A stretch of DNA of 64,000 nt from Spyradocola sp034113365 (GTDB lineage: Bacteria > Bacillota > Clostridia > Christensenellales > UBA1750): assembly GCA_034113365.1 (NCBI GenBank), contig JAXEXP010000039.1:15661-79660 (forward strand), given 5' to 3'. Positions 61,301 to 64,000 of the stretch are shown here, piece by piece. The notes beneath the pieces are model-generated. The model was not told the origin of the DNA. It saw only the letters and a program-made list of their open reading frames with translations, and ran no database searches. Position 1 is the stretch's first letter; each line of letters starts with the position of its first letter. The translations under genes were made by a program, and so were the position numbers.

Positions 61301-61903
61301 ATGGACATCGATATGCTGAACCTGCGGCGTGCGGTGCGCGGCGACGAGCGCGCGTTCGAGACGCTGATCGGGCCGTATCTGGACACGACCTACCGGCTGT
61401 GCCTGCGCATGATGGGCAACGAGCAGGACGCGGCGGACATGGCGCAGGAGGCGCTGGTGCGCGCGTGGCGGGCGCTGGGCAGCTACAAGGGGCAGTCGCG
61501 GTTTTCCACCTGGCTGTACCGGGTGACGTGCAACGTGTGCCTGGACGAGCTGCGCAAGCGGAAGAACCTGCGCACGCAGTCGCTGCAGGAGCTGCAGGAG
61601 GAGGGCGTGGAGCTGGTGGATCCCGGGCAGACGCCCGAGATGGCGGCCGAGCGCGCGCAGACGCGAAAGGAGCTGAGCGAGGCCATCGGGCAGCTGTCGC
61701 TGGAGCACCGCACGGCGCTGGTGCTGCGCGACGTGCACGGGATGACGTACGAGGAGATCGCGCAGATACTGGACGTGAACCTGAACACCGTCAAGTCCCG
61801 CATCAGCAGGGCGCGCGCGGCGCTGCGGGCGATTTTGTCGGAGGGGCGGAACTTTCCGGCGGGGCGTGCGTCTAAAGGAGCAGAAGGGAGGGACGGCAAA
61901 TGA
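61301..61903 (+). CDS. ECF RNA polymerase sigma factor
   Basis: 200 residues. Region 2: RAFETLIGPYLDTTYRLCLRM, GNEQDAADMAQEALVRAWRAL, FSTWLYRVTCNVCLDELRKR. Region 4: LSLEHRTALVLRDVHGMTYEE and LDVNLNTVKSRISRARAAL. Directs transcription of its own regulon. The downstream anti-sigma gene overlaps it by 4 bp (ATGA), the usual cognate pairing. AGGAGAG precedes ATG 61301. Confidence 0.95.
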   Translation: MDIDMLNLRRAVRGDERAFETLIGPYLDTTYRLCLRMMGNEQDAADMAQEALVRAWRALGSYKGQSRFSTWLYRVTCNVCLDELRKRKNLRTQSLQELQEEGVELVDPGQTPEMAAERAQTRKELSEAIGQLSLEHRTALVLRDVHGMTYEEIAQILDVNLNTVKSRISRARAALRAILSEGRNFPAGRASKGAEGRDGK

Positions 61904-63195
61904 AATGTGATCGCATCAGAGAGGCGATGGACGGATATTTGGACGGGAGCCTGACGCCGCTGGAAAGGGAGGCGGTGGAGTCGCACGTCGAGCAGTGCGA
62001 GGAATGTCGGGAAGAACTGGTGCGCCGCAGGGAGCTGTTTATACAGCTTGCGCAGCTGGACAAAGGGATCAAGGCTCCGGATGGGCTGCTGGAGAACGCG
62101 ATGGAGCGAATCCACCGTCAGAGGAGCCCCAAGAGAAAGGCGGGCTGGTGGATCGCGGGCGGACTTGCGGCGGCGCTGTGCGTGACCGCGGGGCTGGCAG
62201 GTCTTGCCGGGCTGGCGATGAACGGCGCGGGGGCAAAGTCCGCTGCGCCGCAGGAGCCCATGGCGGATTACGGCTTTGCCTCGGGCGCGGCGATGGACAC
62301 CGCTGCGGACATGGCGACGGAAGGGTACTATGACATGCCCGCCGAGGCAGAGGAATGGGACGTTGAGATGCCCGCGGAGGCGCCCGCTCCCGCGGGGGAG
62401 CCCGAGCCCATGCCCGACGAGGGCGCGGTCGAGATGATGGTGCAGAAGAACGCAGCGGAGGAGAACACGGCGCAGTACGGCCTCAAGATCATCCGCGACG
62501 CGTACATTCAGATCCAGACCGAAAATTATGATGCGGACGTGGAGCAGCTGCGGGCGCTGGTGGAGGAGTTCGGCGGGTTCATCACGTCGAGCGAGGAGGA
62601 CGGCAGCGCCGCCTACAACGAGCGCTACGGCAGCAGCAACCGCTATGTGAACATGAGCGTCCGCGTGCCGTCGGGATCGCTGGACGATTTCCTGAAGCTG
62701 GCCAAGCAGGTGGGCATCGTGACCGTGAGCAGCATCACCGAGAGCGACGTGACCGCCAGCTACGTGGACACCGACCGCAGGCTGCAGGCCTATCAGAAGC
62801 AGTACGACCGCGTGCTGGCGATGATGGACAAGGCCGAGACGGTGGAGGAGCTGATCACCATCGAGAGCGAGCTGTCGCGGCTGGAGATGGAGATCGAGGA
62901 GAATCAGGGGCAGCTCAACTACTGGGACAGCCGCGTGGGGTACTCCACGGTGAACATATTCGTGGATGAAGTGCGGCGCGCGGTGCCTGTTGTAGAGGAT
63001 GCGTCGCTGGGCGAGCGGATGCGCAGCGCGCTGGCCGACAGCTGGTATGAGTTCGTCGAGGGCGCGAAGGATGCGCTGGTGAACACCTATGCGGCGCTGC
63101 CCTACATCGCGGTGTGGGTGATCGTGCTGGGCGCGGCGGCGGTGGTCGTTGTGCTCATCGTGCGCGGCGTCAGGAAGAAAAACAGAGAGCGCTAA
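61900..63195 (+). CDS. Anti-sigma factor with zinc-finger and DUF4349 domain
   Basis: 431 residues. N-terminal zf-HC2/ZAS domain with His29, Cys33 and Cys36 (ESHVEQCEECREE), which holds the sigma factor; membrane helix at about 84-106; an acidic Ala/Pro/Met-rich linker; then an extracellular DUF4349 domain (RDAYIQIQTENYDADVEQL, VNMSVRVPSGSLDDFL, SYVDTDRRLQAYQKQYDRVL, a coiled-coil ELSRLEMEIEENQGQLNYW, YSTVNIFVDEV) and a second membrane helix (AVWVIVLGAAAVVVVLIV) near the end. The DUF4349 part would be the envelope sensor. Confidence 0.92.
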   Translation: MKCDRIREAMDGYLDGSLTPLEREAVESHVEQCEECREELVRRRELFIQLAQLDKGIKAPDGLLENAMERIHRQRSPKRKAGWWIAGGLAAALCVTAGLAGLAGLAMNGAGAKSAAPQEPMADYGFASGAAMDTAADMATEGYYDMPAEAEEWDVEMPAEAPAPAGEPEPMPDEGAVEMMVQKNAAEENTAQYGLKIIRDAYIQIQTENYDADVEQLRALVEEFGGFITSSEEDGSAAYNERYGSSNRYVNMSVRVPSGSLDDFLKLAKQVGIVTVSSITESDVTASYVDTDRRLQAYQKQYDRVLAMMDKAETVEELITIESELSRLEMEIEENQGQLNYWDSRVGYSTVNIFVDEVRRAVPVVEDASLGERMRSALADSWYEFVEGAKDALVNTYAALPYIAVWVIVLGAAAVVVVLIVRGVRKKNRER

Positions 63196-63199
63196 GAGA

Positions 63200-63241
63200 A
63201 AGCTGCCTGTGCGGGGGGACTTGCACGGCAGCTTTTCTTTT
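63200..63241 (+). terminator. Terminator of the sigma/anti-sigma operon
   Basis: AAGCTGCC (63200-63207) pairs with GGCAGCTT (63227-63234), with an inner GTGC/GCAC, followed by a T-rich run. Confidence 0.8.
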
Positions 63242-63253
63242 TTGGGGGGGATG

Positions 63254-63296
63254 ACCCTTGCGCCCCTCCCCCGCGAGGGGGGAGGGGCGCAAGGGT
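63254..63296. repeat. Long perfect GC-rich hairpin
   Basis: A 19 bp stem (63254-63272 with 63278-63296) and a 5 nt loop, without T run. Built from CCCTTGCGCCCCTCCCCC and its complement. A smaller hairpin GGTTTCC/GGAAACC follows at 63301-63319. Confidence 0.75.
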
Positions 63297-63352
63297 CTAT
63301 GGTTTCCTCGACGGAAACCGGGGAGTTCTGGGGGTGTTTTGGCGGGAAAGGG

Positions 63353-63400
63353 GACACCTCATCCGGCGCTTCGCGCCACCTTCCCCTCAAGGGGAAGGCT
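63353..63400. repeat. Dispersed intergenic repeat, third copy
   Basis: CACCTCATC, a small stem (GGCGCTTCGCGCC), then CTTCCCCTCAAGGGGAAG. The same unit, with a different small stem, occurs at 27139-27187 and in part at 26588-26618. Confidence 0.75.
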
Positions 63401-63470
63401 TTGCTGGTGTGCTCACATTATGATATTCTGTCGCAGCCCCCAAAACTTTTCATTATTCACTCTTCATTAT

Positions 63471-63887
63471 TCATTTGCTTTTGTCCATGTCGTCGAGCTT
63501 GGCGACGCGGCGGCGGAATTCCTCCGAGGTGGAAAAGCGGGCGGCGAGGAAGATGTCGATCAGCTCCTCGGCGACGGTGGGGCCGACGATCTGCGCGCCG
63601 AGGGCGATGATCTGCACGTCGTCGTGCTCGACGCACTGGTGGGCGGTGTACAGGTCGTGGCAGACCGAGGCGCGGATGCCGCGCACCTTGTTGCAGGCGA
63701 TGGCCGCGCCCACGCCCGTGCCGCAGAACATGATGCCGCGCTCGGCCTCGCCCGAGAGGATGGCGGCGGTGACCTTTTTGGCCACGTCGGGGAAGTCCAC
63801 GGGGGCGGGGTCGTAGGAACCGCAGTCGATCAGGGTGTGGCCCTTTTGGCGCAGCGCGTCCAGCAGCTGGAGCTTGAGGGGATGTTG
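63471..63887 (-). pseudogene. rpiB: RpiB/LacAB-type sugar-phosphate isomerase, 5' end missing
   Basis: The frame PLKLQLLDALRQKGHTLIDCGSYDP-like, DFPDVAKKVTAAIL, GIMFCGTGVGAAIACNKVRGIRA, DLYTAHQCVEHDDVQIIALGAQIVG is clearly RpiB (ribose 5-phosphate isomerase B), with the active-site Cys in MFCGTGVG. The invariant start (MKIAIGxDHGG) is missing: homology begins abruptly at PLKLQ near 63887 and upstream sequence belongs to a probable insertion element. About 12-14 N-terminal codons, including the Asp-His that bind substrate, are lost, so the product should be inactive. Confidence 0.75.
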
Positions 63888-64000
63888 AGGTATAATACAT
63901 AGGTAACAGAAGGTAAAGAAAAAACAGAGAGCAAGTGGTAGAATAGAGTTACCACACACCATCCACCACAAAGGAGCTCTCTGCAATGGATAAGATAACA
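63883..64000 (+). mobile_element. Probable left end of an insertion sequence (runs off right edge)
   Basis: Sequence turns AT-rich exactly where rpiB homology breaks off. It carries TATAAT (63891-63896), an inverted pair CAGAGAGC (63926-63933) / GCTCTCTG (63976-63983), the second arm lying between AAAGGAG and the ATG at 63985 that opens MDKIT. This layout (end, outward promoter, hairpin over the ribosome site, then transposase start) is common in insertion sequences. Family cannot be told from five codons. Confidence 0.55.

Noticed and set aside
63897..64000. Minus-strand N-terminal extension of rpiB (hydrophobic, to about 63986)
   Set aside because: It is translated from the presumed mobile-element sequence, lacks similarity to RpiB and has no ribosome site.

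Overview
The window holds a chromosomal replication origin and about 60 kb of accessory DNA to one side of it. Left to right it opens with the 5' end of rpmH, then the DnaA-box origin, dnaA, dnaN and recF. The organism looks like an anaerobic, GC-rich member of the Bacillota (class Clostridia, gut or rumen type). The signs are strong AGGAGG ribosome binding sites, sigma-A promoters, LytTR/GHKL two-component regulators, a clostridial-type peptide deformylase, lipoproteins without outer-membrane genes, and a mannoside-phosphorylase cluster like those of rumen and gut Firmicutes. Species cannot be named from the sequence.

Layout. (1) 1-5.1 kb: rpmH(-), origin, dnaA-dnaN-recF; a second DnaA-box cluster lies after recF, and gyrB/gyrA do not follow. 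(2) 5.3-12.6 kb: two GH130 phosphorylases (+), a hairpin-rich gap with a duplicated ~145 bp element, then a GH36 alpha-galactosidase and a GH2 beta-mannosidase (-). Together they suit intracellular breakdown of (galacto)manno-oligosaccharides. (3) 12.8-20.2 kb: a small protein, Cu/Zn SOD, an operon of binding protein, two permeases and an HlyD-like adaptor, and a convergent GHKL kinase/LytTR regulator pair with a likely LytTR operator. (4) 20.3-26.3 kb: a DUF4127 protein and a Cys-rich protein, divergent from a sialidase-fold protein and a membrane protein; then an SRAP protein. (5) 26.5-27.2 kb: repeat array. (6) 27.3-33.0 kb: KdpDE sensor/regulator beside KtrAB K+ uptake. (7) 33.2-34.2 kb: peptide deformylase preceded by a GyrI-like gene remnant.

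(8) 34.4-52.2 kb, all minus strand: a surface polysaccharide locus of visibly lower GC. It contains pglE-pglC-pglD-type initiation genes, glycosyltransferases, acetyltransferases, LicD, an EpsG-type polymerase, a Wzm/Wzt ABC exporter, VanZ and a pRiA4b ORF-3 protein, driven by one good promoter at its right edge. (9) 52.3-60.3 kb: lipoprotein, LytTR pseudogene, beta-helix protein, TetR-MATE pair, unknown membrane protein, small conserved protein. (10) 60.3-64.0 kb: tRNA-Leu(CAA), alpha/beta hydrolase, ECF sigma factor with a DUF4349 anti-sigma protein, intergenic repeats, and an rpiB-type gene cut by what looks like the left end of an insertion sequence running off the window.

Protein families were assigned by recognising motifs by eye; no database search was run. 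Promoters and terminators were found by inspection. No CRISPR array, prophage or rRNA gene was seen.
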